Of a DNA stretch of 64,000 bases, positions 1 to 9,593 are shown piece after piece (position 1 is the stretch's first letter; each line of letters opens with the position of its first letter). The notes under the pieces were generated by a model. It saw only the letters and a program-made list of their open reading frames with translations, was not told the origin of the DNA and did not search any database. The stretch comes from Rubrivivax gelatinosus (GTDB lineage Bacteria > Pseudomonadota > Gammaproteobacteria > Burkholderiales > Burkholderiaceae_C), in the NCBI RefSeq assembly GCF_004340905.1, contig NZ_SLXD01000010.1:62001-126000 (forward strand). The letters are read 5' to 3'. A program made the position numbers and the translations under genes.

Positions 1-967
1 GCGCCTCGCGCTGGCGGTTGATCGTGTCGGCCACGGCCACGCCGCCCGTCAGCCGCCGCGTCTCGCTGGCGATGCGCTGCTGCAGCTCGCCGATGTTGGC
101 GCGGGCCTGCTGCACCTGCGGGTTGGCCTCGCCCAGGCGCTGCAGCAGTTCCTGCAGCTTGGCCTGGGCACGCGCGAGGTCGGACTTCAGCCCGGCCACG
201 ACCGGGTTGGCCAGCACCTCCTGAAGCTGGTCACCGCGGCCGGCGGCCGCCTGGCTCTGGCGGCTCGTCGAGTCGGCGGTGGCCGACTGCATCAGCGTCA
301 GCTGCGTCGACAGCTCGTTCAGGCGCGAGTTCTCGATGTCGAAGCGCTCGTCGCTGGCGACGATGCCCTTGGCGCGCTGGAACTCGGACAGCCGCGTCTG
401 GGCCTGCTCCAGCGCCGTGCGCGCCTCCTTCGTGCGCTGGTCGAAGAAGCGGCTGAAGTTCTGCGCCGGGTTGACGCGCAGCTCCAGCGTCGTCGCGATG
501 TAGGCCTGGGCGAAGGCGTTGGCCAGGCCAGCGGCGAAACGCGGGTCCGGCGCCTTGTACTGGATCGAGATCACGTTGCTGTCGCGCGAGGGCTGCACGT
601 CCAGGCGCTTCTGCAGCGCGCCGACGAGCCACTGCTCGACGCTGCCCCGGCCATCCGTGTCTTCCAGCCACTGCTGGCGGATCTGCGGGTCGCGCGCCAG
701 GCCCAGGTCCTGGATGACACGCAGCGCGACACGCTCGCTGTTGAGGATGTCGATCTGCGTGGCCATGAAACCGGTGAGCGCCAGCGGCGGCAGCCCGGTC
801 ACCGACACCGGGTCGGGCCGCACGTCGACGACCACGCTGGCCGTGCCCAGGTACTGGCGCGGCAGCAACAGCGACAGCACCAGGGTCGCCAGCATCACGA
901 CGCCGGTGAGGCCGAGAAACACCCACTTGCGCGCCCGCAGGATGTCGATCATCTGCGCGAGAGACAT
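1..967 (-). CDS. epsF: EPS chain-length determinant EpsF (partial, C-terminus outside window)
   Basis: Inner-membrane Wzz-type co-polymerase that controls exopolysaccharide chain length, of the type found in EPS loci that accompany PEP-CTERM/exosortase systems. The frame starts at ATG 967, opens MSLAQMIDILRARKWVF and stays open to the window edge, giving 322 visible codons. Residues 17-36 form the first membrane segment. A periplasmic Wzz domain follows, and from about residue 165 come Gln/Glu/Ala-rich helices typical of the coiled-coil part. GGAG lies 8 nt before the ATG. It begins 10 nt after the epsE stop, so it is probably cotranscribed with epsD and epsE. The second membrane segment is not visible. 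Family assignment is firm; the EpsF name rests on the neighbours. Confidence 0.88.
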   Translation of the reverse strand, partial: MSLAQMIDILRARKWVFLGLTGVVMLATLVLSLLLPRQYLGTASVVVDVRPDPVSVTGLPPLALTGFMATQIDILNSERVALRVIQDLGLARDPQIRQQWLEDTDGRGSVEQWLVGALQKRLDVQPSRDSNVISIQYKAPDPRFAAGLANAFAQAYIATTLELRVNPAQNFSRFFDQRTKEARTALEQAQTRLSEFQRAKGIVASDERFDIENSRLNELSTQLTLMQSATADSTSRQSQAAAGRGDQLQEVLANPVVAGLKSDLARAQAKLQELLQRLGEANPQVQQARANIGELQQRIASETRRLTGGVAVADTINRQREA

Positions 968-977
968 CGTGCGCTCC

Positions 978-1811
978 TCAGAACAGGCTCTCGCGCACGT
1001 AGACGACGTCGCCGTCGTGCACGCGGGCGTCCATCTGCGGCTCGATGACCTGCACCTGGCCGTCCGCGGCCTTGCGGTGCACGCGGATGCCCTTGTGCGT
1101 GCCGCGCTGCGTCGGCCCGCCGCCGGCGGCCAGCGCCTGCATCACCGTCATCTCGCGCTCGATGCGCAGCGGCCCGGGGCGCTGCACCTCGCCGTAGATG
1201 TAGACCAGCGGTTGGCGGTCGACCCAGACGGTGTCGCCGTCGAGCAGCACGAGGTTGCGCTCGCCGCCGCCGGGCGCGAACAGCGCCGGCAGGTCGATCT
1301 CCTGGCGCAGCGTGCGGCCGTCGCGCACGCCGCTGACGACGACGCTCTCGGCCCCCCCCTGGGCGACACCGCCGGCCATCGCCAGCACGTCGGTCAGGCG
1401 CATGCCGGCGACTTCCAGCGGATAACGCCCCGGCCGGTTCACCTGGCCGAGCACGCTGACCTGGTTGCCCCGGATCTGCGCCACCACCAGCGTCACCTGC
1501 GGCTGCTTGACGAAGTTGCCGTTGCGCAGGCCGTCGGCGATCAGGCGCTCGGCCTGCGTCACCGAGAGCCCGCCGATGCGGATGCTGCCCAGCAACGGGT
1601 AGCTGACGAGGCCAGCCTCGGTGATGCGCGTCTCCAGCGACAGGTCCGGGTTCTGGTAGACGTTGATGCGCACGACGTCGCCGGAACCCAGCCGGTACTC
1701 GGGCGCGGCCGGGGTGGACACCGCGGCGGGGCGCTGCTGCGCGCCGACGGCGGGCGCCCAGCCGGCCAGCACGGCGCAGACGAGGAGCAGAAACGAACGG
1801 ATCATCGTCAT
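978..1811 (-). CDS. epsE: Polysaccharide export protein EpsE (SLBB family)
   Basis: Periplasmic/outer-membrane polysaccharide export protein of the Wza family, expected to form the exit channel for the EPS. The 277-residue product has a hydrophobic N-terminal signal (residues 4-24, cleavage near AVGA-QQ). A polysaccharide export domain follows, beginning YRLGSGDVVRINVYQNPDL (about 36-54), then SLBB-type repeats around VSVLGQVNRPGRYPLEVAG and VYIYGEVQRPGPLRIER. The signal has no convincing lipobox, unlike Wza. The ATG overlaps the epsD stop (TGATG), implying translational coupling. An internal ATG six bases on (MIRSF) is an alternative start. Confidence 0.9.
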   Translation of the reverse strand: MTMIRSFLLLVCAVLAGWAPAVGAQQRPAAVSTPAAPEYRLGSGDVVRINVYQNPDLSLETRITEAGLVSYPLLGSIRIGGLSVTQAERLIADGLRNGNFVKQPQVTLVVAQIRGNQVSVLGQVNRPGRYPLEVAGMRLTDVLAMAGGVAQGGAESVVVSGVRDGRTLRQEIDLPALFAPGGGERNLVLLDGDTVWVDRQPLVYIYGEVQRPGPLRIEREMTVMQALAAGGGPTQRGTHKGIRVHRKAADGQVQVIEPQMDARVHDGDVVYVRESLF

Positions 1812-2746
1812 CACTTGAGCCCCAGTCCCTTGCCGGCGTCGGCCAGGCCGTCGGCCTGGCCACCGTTGGCGGCGCTGCCGCCGGGTGCCGAGGCCGCCGC
1901 CGCGAAGCGCCCCACGTACTCGATCGCCGCCGCCTCGCGCAGCGTCTTCAGGTCCGCCTCGACCATCTGGCGGCGGCGGTCGTTGAGCATGAACTGCTCG
2001 ATCGCGCCGCGCGCCTGCTCCTCGCTCACCGGCTGCGCGCGCGAGCCGACGACGACCAGCACCTGCAGCCCGGCCGGCGTCGGCGTCACCATCGCCTCGC
2101 CTTCCTTCATCGCCGCGATGCGGTCGACGGCGGCCAGCGGCAGCTGCTCGGCGCCGCGCACGATCTGGTTGCCGGTGTAGCGGATGCCTTCGGCCTTCAG
2201 GTGCTCGACGAAGGCCGCGACGTCGGCCGACTGCGCCAGCCGCTGGCGCAGCGCCGGCACCTGTTCGGCCGGTGCGTCGATCAGGATCTCCTGCAGGTTG
2301 TAGACCCGACGCTCGCGAAACAGCGCCGGCTTGGCCTCGAAGTAGCCCCGGATCTCGTCGGCCGTGGGCTTGGCCGCGCCTTCGCCGATCTTGTCGAAGT
2401 AGGCACGCGCCAGGATCTCGCGGCGCGCCGTCTCCAGCTGCTGCACGACCCGTGGCTCGCGGTCGAGCTTCAGGTCGTCGGCCTTCTGCAGCGCCAGTTG
2501 CTGATCGATCAGGCGCTCGAGCACCTGCCGCGCCGCAGCCTCGCTCTGCTCGGGCCGCACGCGCTGCTGCTGCAGCGCGAAGTTGATCTGGTGAACGGTG
2601 ATCTCGTCCTTGTTGACCTTCGCGGCCGTCTGGCTTGCACGTTCCTGGCGGTCGCCGCATGCCGCCAGCACGGCGCACAGCGCGACGAGGGCGAAGGCGT
2701 TGCGCGGCGCGGAGCGCCTGGCGCCTCCGGTCAGCATCAGATCCAT
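1811..2746 (-). CDS. epsD: EpsD family peptidyl-prolyl cis-trans isomerase, lipoprotein
   Basis: SurA/PpiD-like foldase of the EPS locus, 311 residues, probably anchored in the periplasm as a lipoprotein. The N-terminus is hydrophobic and ends in the lipobox-like VLAACGD (Cys near residue 31). The body resembles SurA-N plus a rotamase-like region: VNKDEITVHQINFALQQQ, a helical section with EAAARQVLERLIDQQLALQ, then a C-terminal domain. This protein family occurs beside epsE/epsF in PEP-CTERM-associated clusters. It is the first gene of the visible operon. Its own ATG has no good Shine-Dalgarno sequence (CCTCCTC precedes it); the ATG nine bases downstream is an alternative start. Confidence 0.85.
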   Translation of the reverse strand: MDLMLTGGARRSAPRNAFALVALCAVLAACGDRQERASQTAAKVNKDEITVHQINFALQQQRVRPEQSEAAARQVLERLIDQQLALQKADDLKLDREPRVVQQLETARREILARAYFDKIGEGAAKPTADEIRGYFEAKPALFRERRVYNLQEILIDAPAEQVPALRQRLAQSADVAAFVEHLKAEGIRYTGNQIVRGAEQLPLAAVDRIAAMKEGEAMVTPTPAGLQVLVVVGSRAQPVSEEQARGAIEQFMLNDRRRQMVEADLKTLREAAAIEYVGRFAAAASAPGGSAANGGQADGLADAGKGLGLK

Positions 2747-3127
2747 GAGGAGGTCCCCGGTAGTCGATCGGTCGCCGCGGCACGGGGCGCGCGACGGTCG
2801 CGGTGCCCCGGCTCCGATGCCGGGGGCCTGGCACCGCGGGGCCGGGCCAGTCTATGAGGGCCTCCCCGGGCGTCGCCCCTTACAGGGTGCAACTTCGGTT
2901 CGGTACTCGTGACAGCGACGCCGGGCCGGCGGGACCAGCCACGGGCACGGCAAACGGCGCGCCCGGTGCGCCACGAGGCAGGAAGAGGCGCCAGCGCGGC
3001 AGAGCCCCGCTTCGGCGCGCCCGCGCGGCGGTTACAAGCAGCCCTCGGAACGGGGGGCGCGACGAGACCGCGGGACGACCCGAAGTGTCAACGGATGTGA
3101 ACCAATCGCCGCGGCGCGGCGGGGGCT
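2747..3127. other. Intergenic region upstream of epsD, no gene seen
   Basis: This 381-bp stretch separates the EPS genes from the ubiE block, both read leftwards. Short open frames here have no homologous look and no ribosome-binding sites. A TTGACA hexamer lies on the minus strand at 3088-3093, but the sequence 17 nt downstream (GTCTCG) is a poor -10. I looked for the GG-N10-GC of a sigma-54 promoter, which some EPS/PEP-CTERM loci use, and did not find a convincing one. The EPS promoter must lie here or further upstream. Confidence 0.5.
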
Positions 3128-3577
3128 TCAGCTGAGCGCCTGGACCCGGGCGATCTGCCAGCCGCGACCGGCCGACTTCAGGTTGGCCAGCAGCCAGAGT
3201 TCGCGAAACGGCGCCGCACGCTCTTCCAGGCGCTCGCGGATCCAGCCCGAGAACTCGACGCTGGCCACGAGGCCGTCGCCCACCTCGTCCAGGCCCAGCA
3301 GCCGCGCTTCGAGCGCGAGCACCTCGGTGCGGTTCGGACCGGGGCCGCGCACCTCGAGCTGCTCGCGCAGCTCGGCGAGCAGTTCCTCGGTCGTGATCGA
3401 GGCCAGGGCGCGCAGGTCCGCGGCGTCCCAGGCAGCCTGCAGTTCGACGAAGCTCGCCCGCGCGACGCGCAGGAAGGCCTCGACGTCGGCGCCGGCGGCC
3501 GACAGGGGCGCCATCGGGCGCCCGGCGTGCCGTTGCGGCGCGACGCGCCGTTTCAGGCGCGCCAGCCGACTCAGCAC
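3128..3577 (-). CDS. Tim44-like domain protein, short form
   Basis: A 149-residue protein whose body (from about residue 27, [19 protein letters not shown] to the end) matches the bacterial Tim44-like C-terminal domain: a helical start, then strands containing [19 protein letters not shown]. Bacterial members usually carry an N-terminal membrane segment and a Gly-rich linker. Here only a short basic leader ([13 protein letters not shown]) precedes the domain. I chose GTG 3577 because GGGGA lies just upstream and it overlaps the ubiE stop. The alternative ATG at 3514 would give 128 residues with a weaker site. It follows ubiE and DUF971 in one operon. Function is unknown. Confidence 0.7.
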   Translation of the reverse strand: MLSRLARLKRRVAPQRHAGRPMAPLSAAGADVEAFLRVARASFVELQAAWDAADLRALASITTEELLAELREQLEVRGPGPNRTEVLALEARLLGLDEVGDGLVASVEFSGWIRERLEERAAPFRELWLLANLKSAGRGWQIARVQALS

Positions 3578-4302
3578 TTGATCCCCACGTGCAGCGCGAC
3601 GACGCCCGCGCTCATGTTGTGCACGTCGACGTGGCCGAAACCGGCCTCCTTCATCATCGCCTTGAGGGTCTGCTGGTCGGGGTGCATGCGGATCGACTCG
3701 GCGAGGTAGCGGTAGCTGTCCTCGTCGCCGGCCACGAAGCGCCCGATCTTCGGCATGACGTTGAAGGAATACCAGTCGTAGGGTTTCGCCAGCGGCGCGG
3801 CGACCTTGGAGAACTCCAGCACCATCAGCCGGCCGCCGTCGCGCAGCACGCGGCACATCTCGCGCAGCGCGGCGTCCTTGTGCGTCATGTTGCGCAGGCC
3901 GAAGGCGACGGTGACGAGGTCGAAGCTGCCGGTGGCGAACGGCAGGTGCTCGGCGTCGCAGGTGGTCGTCGGCAGCACCATGCCCTCGTCGAGCAGGCGG
4001 TCGCGGCCGGTGCGCAGCATGGCCTCGTTGATGTCGGTGTGCACCACCGTGCCGCTCTCGCCGACCTTGCGTGCGAAGGCGCGCGCGAGGTCGCCGGTGC
4101 CGCCGGCGATGTCGAGCACGCGGTCGCCGGACTTCACGTTGGCCACCGCCACCGTGTAGGCCTTCCACGCCCGGTGCATGCCCATCGACAGCAGGTCGTT
4201 CATCAGGTCGTAGCGCGAGGCGACCGAATCGAAGACGCCGCGCACGCGGCGCGCCTTCTCGCTCTCGTCGACGGTCTCGTAGCCGAAATGGGTCTGGGCC
4301 AT
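3571..4302 (-). CDS. ubiE: Ubiquinone/menaquinone C-methyltransferase UbiE
   Basis: SAM-dependent C-methyltransferase of quinone synthesis, acting on the benzoquinol (or demethylmenaquinol) ring at the membrane surface. 243 residues, normal for UbiE. It begins [20 protein letters not shown] and has the family hallmarks: [16 protein letters not shown], the SAM motif [20 protein letters not shown] and the downstream [16 protein letters not shown]. It lies between the DUF971 gene and the Tim44-like gene, all read leftwards with 8 bp or less between them, so one transcript is likely. The ubiquinol made here would feed the bc1 complex encoded at 25229-28056. Confidence 0.96.
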   Translation of the reverse strand: MAQTHFGYETVDESEKARRVRGVFDSVASRYDLMNDLLSMGMHRAWKAYTVAVANVKSGDRVLDIAGGTGDLARAFARKVGESGTVVHTDINEAMLRTGRDRLLDEGMVLPTTTCDAEHLPFATGSFDLVTVAFGLRNMTHKDAALREMCRVLRDGGRLMVLEFSKVAAPLAKPYDWYSFNVMPKIGRFVAGDEDSYRYLAESIRMHPDQQTLKAMMKEAGFGHVDVHNMSAGVVALHVGIKC

Positions 4303-4310
4303 GGGGGGAT

Positions 4311-4724
4311 TCAGGAGTGATGGGAGCCGCAGGCGCGGCCGGGCTTGGGCGGCATCGGCGCGTCGCGGTCGACGCCTGCGGCGGCCAGGTTGTCCTCGTA
4401 GCGCGCCCACAGCGCGGCTTCGTCGGCGCCCAGGCGGTAGAGGTAGCCCCAGGTGAAGATGCCGCTGTCGTGGCCGTCGGAGAAGGTCGGGCGCACGCCG
4501 TAGTGGCCCACGGGCTCCAGCGCCTCGACGAGCACGCCGCGCTTGCCGGTCTGCAGCGTCTCCTGGCCCGGGCCGTGGCCCTGCACCTCGGCCGACGGCG
4601 AATACACGCGCATCAGCTCGAACGGGATGCGAAAACGTGCACCGTCTTCGAAGCCGACCTCCAGCACGCGCGAGGCCTGGTGCACGGTGATCGAGGTGGG
4701 CTGCGGCGCGCGGGGCGGACTCAT
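4311..4724 (-). CDS. DUF971 domain protein
   Basis: 137-residue protein of the DUF971 family, the domain also found at the N-terminus of gamma-butyrobetaine hydroxylase. Visible features are the opening [38 protein letters not shown] and the conserved [12 protein letters not shown] near residue 95. Cys131 and two His residues lie at the extreme C-terminus (CGSHHS). A stand-alone DUF971 gene upstream of ubiE is common in betaproteobacteria. The molecular role is not established; the domain has been linked to iron-sulfur or Zn chemistry only by family association. A TAAACT -10-like hexamer lies 30 nt upstream (4755-4760). Confidence 0.88.
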   Translation of the reverse strand: MSPPRAPQPTSITVHQASRVLEVGFEDGARFRIPFELMRVYSPSAEVQGHGPGQETLQTGKRGVLVEALEPVGHYGVRPTFSDGHDSGIFTWGYLYRLGADEAALWARYEDNLAAAGVDRDAPMPPKPGRACGSHHS

Positions 4725-4754
4725 GCGGACGGCGGGGCGTGAACGGAACGCGCG

Positions 4755-4760
4755 AGTTTA
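4755..4760 (-). promoter_or_regulatory. Possible -10 element for the DUF971-ubiE operon
   Basis: TAAACT on the minus strand, 30 nt before the DUF971 start codon and just downstream of the PEP-CTERM gene terminator. No good -35 lies 17 nt upstream, where the sequence is CCCTTT. The call rests on the hexamer and its position alone. Confidence 0.35.
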
Positions 4761-4778
4761 TCGCCGCACCCCATGAAA

Positions 4779-4803
4779 AAGGGCGGTGCATGGCACCGCC
4801 CTT
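4779..4803 (-). terminator. Rho-independent terminator of the PEP-CTERM gene
   Basis: A perfect 11-bp stem (AAGGGCGGTGC / GCACCGCCCTT) with an ATG trinucleotide loop. On the minus strand it is followed by a run of T (CCCTTTTTC). It lies 24 nt after the stop of the PEP-CTERM gene at 4828 and upstream of DUF971, so it isolates the secreted-protein gene from the ubiE operon. This is the clearest intrinsic terminator in the window. Confidence 0.9.
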
Positions 4804-4827
4804 GACCCAGGTGGGGACGTCTGCCGG

Positions 4828-5304
4828 TCAGACGTTGTGGTTGCGGCGGCGCGAGGCGATGAAGCCCACGATGCCCAGGCCGGCGAGCATCAGCGCGTAG
4901 GTCTCCGGCTCCGGCACCGGCGCGGCGGCCAGGACGCCGGCGTAGGCACCTCCCATCGAGCCCGAGGTGAAGCCCGTCAGCGCCAGCGCGTAGGTGCCGG
5001 CGGCCAGCCCGGAGAAGGACAGGCCGTCGGCGGCGTTGGCGCTGCCGACCGTCGCGAACGACGAGTCGAGCAGGGCGATGCCCAGGTTGCTGAACGACCA
5101 GGTCGGCGGGAACTTCAGGTCGGTGACATCGACGCGCAGCGTCGACAGCTCCGACAGCGTGAAGGTGAACGTGTCGAACACGAAGCCCGACCCGCTGCCG
5201 TTGAAGAACACCGGATCGCTTCCCAGCGTCCCGAGGTCGGTGGCGGCAAATGCCGACGCACTGGTGGCAAGCAATGCCGCCACGGCAAGTGGTTTCAATT
5301 TCAT
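4828..5304 (-). CDS. Secreted PEP-CTERM sorting domain protein
   Basis: 158-residue exported protein with a Sec signal peptide (MKLKPLAVAALLATSASAFA, residues 1-20). It ends in a PEP-CTERM sorting signal: VPEPETYALMLAGLGIVGF, then a basic tail RRRNHNV, the tripartite tag processed by exosortase. The body is a small beta-rich domain resembling FxDxF-type PEP-CTERM proteins (FDTFTFTLSELSTLRVDV, then LPP-like and AAGTYALALTGF strands). The start has AGGAG 6 nt upstream; a longer in-frame ATG at 5421 lacks this and would bury the signal peptide. Substrate and function are unknown. Exosortase itself is not in the window, but the EPS genes at 1-2746 belong to the same kind of system. Confidence 0.9.
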   Translation of the reverse strand: MKLKPLAVAALLATSASAFAATDLGTLGSDPVFFNGSGSGFVFDTFTFTLSELSTLRVDVTDLKFPPTWSFSNLGIALLDSSFATVGSANAADGLSFSGLAAGTYALALTGFTSGSMGGAYAGVLAAAPVPEPETYALMLAGLGIVGFIASRRRNHNV

Positions 5305-5497
5305 TGCAACTCCTGGCAGTAAACGTTGAAGGGACAAAGGCGGATTTCGGACCCGCCCGTTCGGTCGTTGTACTGGGTCAAGAGCCGCGATCTTCACCCC
5401 GCGAACCGGGGATGGGACCACTTCAAGGGTAACGGTGTGATGCGCCGCGCCGCGAGATGAAACCCTCTGGGCGGGCAGCGCGGAGAAGTGATTCGAA

Positions 5498-5550
5498 TTG
5501 CATTCGATTCAACCCCAGCGCGCATCCGGGCGAATTGAATCGAAATGCAA
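5498..5550. repeat. AT-rich imperfect inverted repeat downstream of the FAD/Fe-S gene
   Basis: Arms TTGCATTCGATTCAA (5498-5512) and TTGAATCGAAATGCAA (5535-5550) are complementary over 15 bp with one inserted base, separated by a 22-nt GC-rich loop. The arms are far more AT-rich than the surroundings. It sits 7 bp after the stop codon at 5558, where a terminator would be expected, but no T-run follows. It could also be a protein-binding site. Confidence 0.75.
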
Positions 5551-5557
5551 TGAGGCG

Positions 5558-8500
5558 TTACACGAGTACGCGCTCGATGCCGCCCGAATTCGCGCGGCGC
5601 ACGTAATCCTCGAGCCAGCTCTCGCCGAGCAGGCGGCGCGCCATCTCGACGACGATGTAGTCGGCTTCGAGCAGGCCGGAGGACAGGTCGTCCTGGTAGC
5701 GCTTCAAGCCCTGCAGGCAGCTCGGGCAGCTGGTGAGGATCTTCACGCCGGCGCCCGCGGGCACCGCGCCGGAGGCGCGCAGCGCGGCCTCGGCCTTGCG
5801 GATCTCTTCTTCCTTGCGGAAGCGCACCTGGGTGCTGATGTCCGGGCGCGTCACGCCCAGCGTGCCGCTCTCGCCGCAGCAGCGCTCGCTCTTCACGACG
5901 TTGGGGCCGACGAGCGCCTTGACGGTCTTCATCGGGTCCTGCTGCTTCATCGGCGTGTGGCAGGGGTCGTGGTACAGGAAGGCACCCTCGCCGCCCGCGG
6001 GCAGCGTGATGCCCTTGTCGAGCAGGTACTCGTGGATGTCGACGATGCGGCAGCCGGGGAAGATGTCCTCGAACTTGTAGCCCTGCAACTGGTCGAAGCA
6101 GGTGCCGCAGGACACGACCACCGTCTTGATGTCCAGGTAGTTCAGCGTGTTGGCCACGCGGTGGAACAGCACCCGGTTGTCGGTGATGAGCTTCTCGGCC
6201 TTGTCGAACTGGCCGCTGCCACGCTGCGGATAGCCGCAGCACAGATAGCCCGGCGGCAGCACGGTCTGCACGCCGGCGTGCCAGAGCATGGCCTGCGTCG
6301 CCAGGCCGACCTGGCTGAACAATCGTTCGCTGCCGCAGCCGGGGAAGTAGAAGACGGCCTCGGTCTCGGAGCTCGTCGCCTGCGGGTCGCGGATGATCGG
6401 GACGTAATCGCGGTCCTCGATGTCCAGCAGCGCACGCGCGGTCTTCGTCGGCAGCCCGCCGGGCAGCTTCTTGTTGATGAAGTGCAGCACCTGCTCCTTC
6501 ACCGGCGCCGGGCCCAGCGTCGCCGGCGGCGCGGCGGTCTGGCGGCGCACGACGGGCTTGAGCAGGTCGTTGGCCAGGCGCTGGGCCTTGAAGCCGACGC
6601 CGACCATCGCGCCGCGCATCACCTTGATCGTGCGCGGGCTGGTGGCGTTCAGGAAGGTCATCGCCACCGCGCTGCCCGGACGGAAGCTCTTCTGCCCCAT
6701 CTTGCGCAGCAGGTTGCGCATGTTCATCGACACGTCGCCGAAGTCGATCTTCACCGGGCACGGCGTCAGGCACTTGTGGCAGACGGTGCAGTGCTCGGAG
6801 ACGTCCTCGAACTCCTCCCAGTGGCGCAGGCTGACGCCGCGGCGCGTCTGCTCCTCGTAGAGGAAGGCCTCGACGAGCAGCGAGGTGGCGAGGATCTTGT
6901 TGCGCGGGCTGTACAGCAGGTTGGCGCGCGGCACGTGCGTCGAGCACACCGGCTTGCACTTGCCGCAGCGCAGGCAGTCCTTGATGCTCTCGCTGATCGC
7001 GCCGATGTCGCTCTGCTGCATGATCAGCGACTCGTGGCCCATCAGGCCGAAGCTCGGCGTGTAGGCGTCGCTCAGGTCGGCGGCCATCGCGCCGGCGACG
7101 CCGCCGCGCATCAGCTTGCCCTTGTTGAAGCGCCCCTCGGGGTCGACCTTGGCCTTGTAGGCGGCGAACGACGCCAGCTCCTCGTCGGTCAGGAACTCCA
7201 GCTTGGTGATGCCGATGCCGTGCTCGCCGCTGATGACGCCGCCCAGCCGGCGCGCCAGCGCCATGATGCGGGCGACGGCCTCGTGCGCCGTCTGCAGCAT
7301 CTCGTAGTTGTCGCTGTTGACGGGGATGTTGGTGTGCACGTTGCCGTCGCCGGCATGCATGTGCAGCGCCACCCACACGCGCCCGCGCAGCACCTCCTTG
7401 TGGATCGCCCGGCAGGCGTCGAGGATGGGCGCGAAGGCGCCGCCGGCGAACACGGCCTGCAGCGGCTTGAGGACCTGCCGCTTCCACGACGCACGCAGCG
7501 TGTCGTCCTGCAGCAGCGAGAACACCGAGCGGCCGCTGTCGGCCTGCACGACGTCCAGGTTCTCGAGCCAGAAGCGCCACAGCACGCCGACCTCGGACAG
7601 CAGGGTCAGCGCCTCGGCGGCGCGGTCCTCAAGGATCTCTGCGCTGGGGATCTCGCCGGCTTCCCCGCCGGGGCCGATCGGCAGCGGGCCTTCGGAGAAG
7701 AAGGCCTTCAGACGCTCGACCAGCGCCAGCTTGTTGCGCAGCGAGAGCTCGACGTTGATGCGCTCGATGCCCTCGGTGTACTCGCCCATGCGCGGCAACG
7801 GGATGACGACGTCCTCGTTGACTTTGAAGGCGTTGGTGTGGCGCGCGATCGCCGCGGTGCGCTTGCGGTCGAGCCAGAACTTCTTGCGCGCGTCGGCGCT
7901 GACGGCGACGAAACCCTCGCCGCTGCGGCTGTTGGCGATGCGCACGACCTCGCTGGTGGCACGTGCGACAGCGTCCTCATCGTCGCCGACGATGTCGCCG
8001 ATCAGCACCATCTTCGGCAGGCCCTTGCCCTTGAGCGCACGTTTGCTCTTGGTCGCGTAGCCGACGGCCTTCAGATAACGGTCGTCCAGGTGCTCCAGAC
8101 CGGCGAGGATCGCGCCACCGGGCTTCTTCGCTTCGGCGAAGAGGTAGTCCTTGATCTCGACGATCGAGGGCACCGCCTCCTTCGGGTTGCCGAAGAACTC
8201 CAGGCAGACCGTGCGCGTGTGCGCCGGCATGCGGTGCACGACCCAGCGCGCGCTGGTGATCAGGCCGTCGCAGCCTTCCTTCTGGACGCCGGGCAGTCCG
8301 GCGAGGAACTTGTCGGTGACGTCCTTGCCCAGGCCTTCCTTGCGGAACACGCGGCCCGGGATCTCCAGGCGCTCGGTGTGCTCCAGCGTGCGGCCGCTGG
8401 TGTCGTAGGTGCGCAGCTCGAAGACCGCGGTCTCGGCGTCGTGGATCTTGCCGAGGTTGTGGCCGACGCGCACCACCTCCAGCCACTTGGCGTCGGGCGT

Positions 8501-9499
8501 GACCATGCGCCAGGACGCCAGGTTGTCCAGCGCCGTGCCCCACAGCACCGCCTTCTTGCCGCCGGCGTTCATCGCGATGTTGCCGCCGATGCACGAGGCC
8601 TCGGCCGAGGTCGGGTCGACGGCGAAGACGTGGTCGGCACGTTCGGCGGCGTCGGCCACGCGCTGCGTGACGACGCCGGCTTCGGTCCAGATCGTGGCCA
8701 CCGGCGCGTCCAGCCCCGGCAGCGTCACGTGCTCGACCTCGGTCATCGCCTCGAGCTTCTCGGTGTTGATGACCGCGCTGTTCCAGGCCAGCGGCACGGC
8801 ACCGCCGGTGTAGCCGGTGCCGCCGCCACGCGGGATGATCGTCAGGCCCAGCTCGATGCAGCCCTTGACCAGCAAGGCCATCTCGGCCTCGGTGTCGGGC
8901 GTCAGCACGACGAAGGGGTACTCGACGCGCCAGTCGGTGGCGTCGGTGACATGGGCCACGCGCGACAGGCCGTCGAACTTGATGTTGTCCTGGGCCGTCA
9001 CGCGGCCGAGCACGCGCCGCGTGCGCTGGCGCAGCGCGCGCACCTCCTCGAAGCGATCGGAGAAGCGCGCGACCGCGGCGCGCGCGGCGTCCAGCAGCTC
9101 GCCGACATGGGCGTCACGCTCGGCGTCGTCGGGCTGGCGGCGGCGCTCGATCTCGCGCAGCCGGTGCTCCAGCGCGTCGGTCAGCAGGCGCAGGCGCTTC
9201 GGGTTGTCGAGAAGGTCGTCCTCGAGGTACGGGTTGCGCTGGACGACCCAGATGTCGCCCAGCACCTCGTAGAGCATCCTCGCGGAGCGGCCGGTGCGGC
9301 GCTCCTGGCGCAGCCGGTCCAGCAGCTCCCAGGCACGCGCGCCGAGCAGGCGGCGCACGATCTCGCGGTCCGAGAACGAGGTGTAGTTGTACGGGATCTC
9401 GCGCAGCCGAGCGGGTGCGTCGTCGCCACGGTCCGCGGCGCCACGAGAGGCGACATCGGCCGGGACTTGAGGTGTGGCAAAGGCTTGCGGCGCGTTCAT
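5558..9499 (-). CDS. FAD-linked oxidase/Fe-S oxidoreductase fusion (DUF3683, D-2-hydroxyacid dehydrogenase type)
   Basis: Very large (1313-residue) flavin and iron-sulfur dehydrogenase, presumably oxidising a D-2-hydroxyacid such as D-lactate and passing electrons to the quinone pool. Domains in order: DUF3683 (about 34-170, starting [20 protein letters not shown]); FAD-binding type 4 with [15 protein letters not shown] (223-237); FAD-oxidase C-terminal domain with [16 protein letters not shown] (713-728) and GEHGIG (759-764); two 4Fe-4S Cys clusters, [11 protein letters not shown] (842-852) and [11 protein letters not shown] (904-914); then two CCG domains (FPGCGSE, CCGYPQ, SCGTCF, CCGESG). 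It combines functions that GlcD/GlcF or Dld plus a ferredoxin-like subunit split between proteins. It is divergent from ugpB. The substrate is inferred, not shown. Confidence 0.88.
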   Translation of the reverse strand: MNAPQAFATPQVPADVASRGAADRGDDAPARLREIPYNYTSFSDREIVRRLLGARAWELLDRLRQERRTGRSARMLYEVLGDIWVVQRNPYLEDDLLDNPKRLRLLTDALEHRLREIERRRQPDDAERDAHVGELLDAARAAVARFSDRFEEVRALRQRTRRVLGRVTAQDNIKFDGLSRVAHVTDATDWRVEYPFVVLTPDTEAEMALLVKGCIELGLTIIPRGGGTGYTGGAVPLAWNSAVINTEKLEAMTEVEHVTLPGLDAPVATIWTEAGVVTQRVADAAERADHVFAVDPTSAEASCIGGNIAMNAGGKKAVLWGTALDNLASWRMVTPDAKWLEVVRVGHNLGKIHDAETAVFELRTYDTSGRTLEHTERLEIPGRVFRKEGLGKDVTDKFLAGLPGVQKEGCDGLITSARWVVHRMPAHTRTVCLEFFGNPKEAVPSIVEIKDYLFAEAKKPGGAILAGLEHLDDRYLKAVGYATKSKRALKGKGLPKMVLIGDIVGDDEDAVARATSEVVRIANSRSGEGFVAVSADARKKFWLDRKRTAAIARHTNAFKVNEDVVIPLPRMGEYTEGIERINVELSLRNKLALVERLKAFFSEGPLPIGPGGEAGEIPSAEILEDRAAEALTLLSEVGVLWRFWLENLDVVQADSGRSVFSLLQDDTLRASWKRQVLKPLQAVFAGGAFAPILDACRAIHKEVLRGRVWVALHMHAGDGNVHTNIPVNSDNYEMLQTAHEAVARIMALARRLGGVISGEHGIGITKLEFLTDEELASFAAYKAKVDPEGRFNKGKLMRGGVAGAMAADLSDAYTPSFGLMGHESLIMQQSDIGAISESIKDCLRCGKCKPVCSTHVPRANLLYSPRNKILATSLLVEAFLYEEQTRRGVSLRHWEEFEDVSEHCTVCHKCLTPCPVKIDFGDVSMNMRNLLRKMGQKSFRPGSAVAMTFLNATSPRTIKVMRGAMVGVGFKAQRLANDLLKPVVRRQTAAPPATLGPAPVKEQVLHFINKKLPGGLPTKTARALLDIEDRDYVPIIRDPQATSSETEAVFYFPGCGSERLFSQVGLATQAMLWHAGVQTVLPPGYLCCGYPQRGSGQFDKAEKLITDNRVLFHRVANTLNYLDIKTVVVSCGTCFDQLQGYKFEDIFPGCRIVDIHEYLLDKGITLPAGGEGAFLYHDPCHTPMKQQDPMKTVKALVGPNVVKSERCCGESGTLGVTRPDISTQVRFRKEEEIRKAEAALRASGAVPAGAGVKILTSCPSCLQGLKRYQDDLSSGLLEADYIVVEMARRLLGESWLEDYVRRANSGGIERVLV

Positions 9500-9593
9500 G
9501 GCGAACCTCGCATCCTACCGCAGTGCAGCATCGAGACCGCAGCCGGGTCTTGTGTGCCAGCGGGTAAACCCGGGTGCCCGCGCCGGGCGGCGC

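Noticed and set aside
978..2834. Single 618-residue protein covering the epsE and epsD region
   Set aside because: The first half is out of frame with the EpsD lipoprotein. EpsE has its own signal peptide and overlapping start at 1811.
2747..3127. Sigma-54 promoter for the EPS genes
   Set aside because: Candidate GG/GC pairs have the wrong spacing (9 or 11 nt) or lack the flanking consensus.
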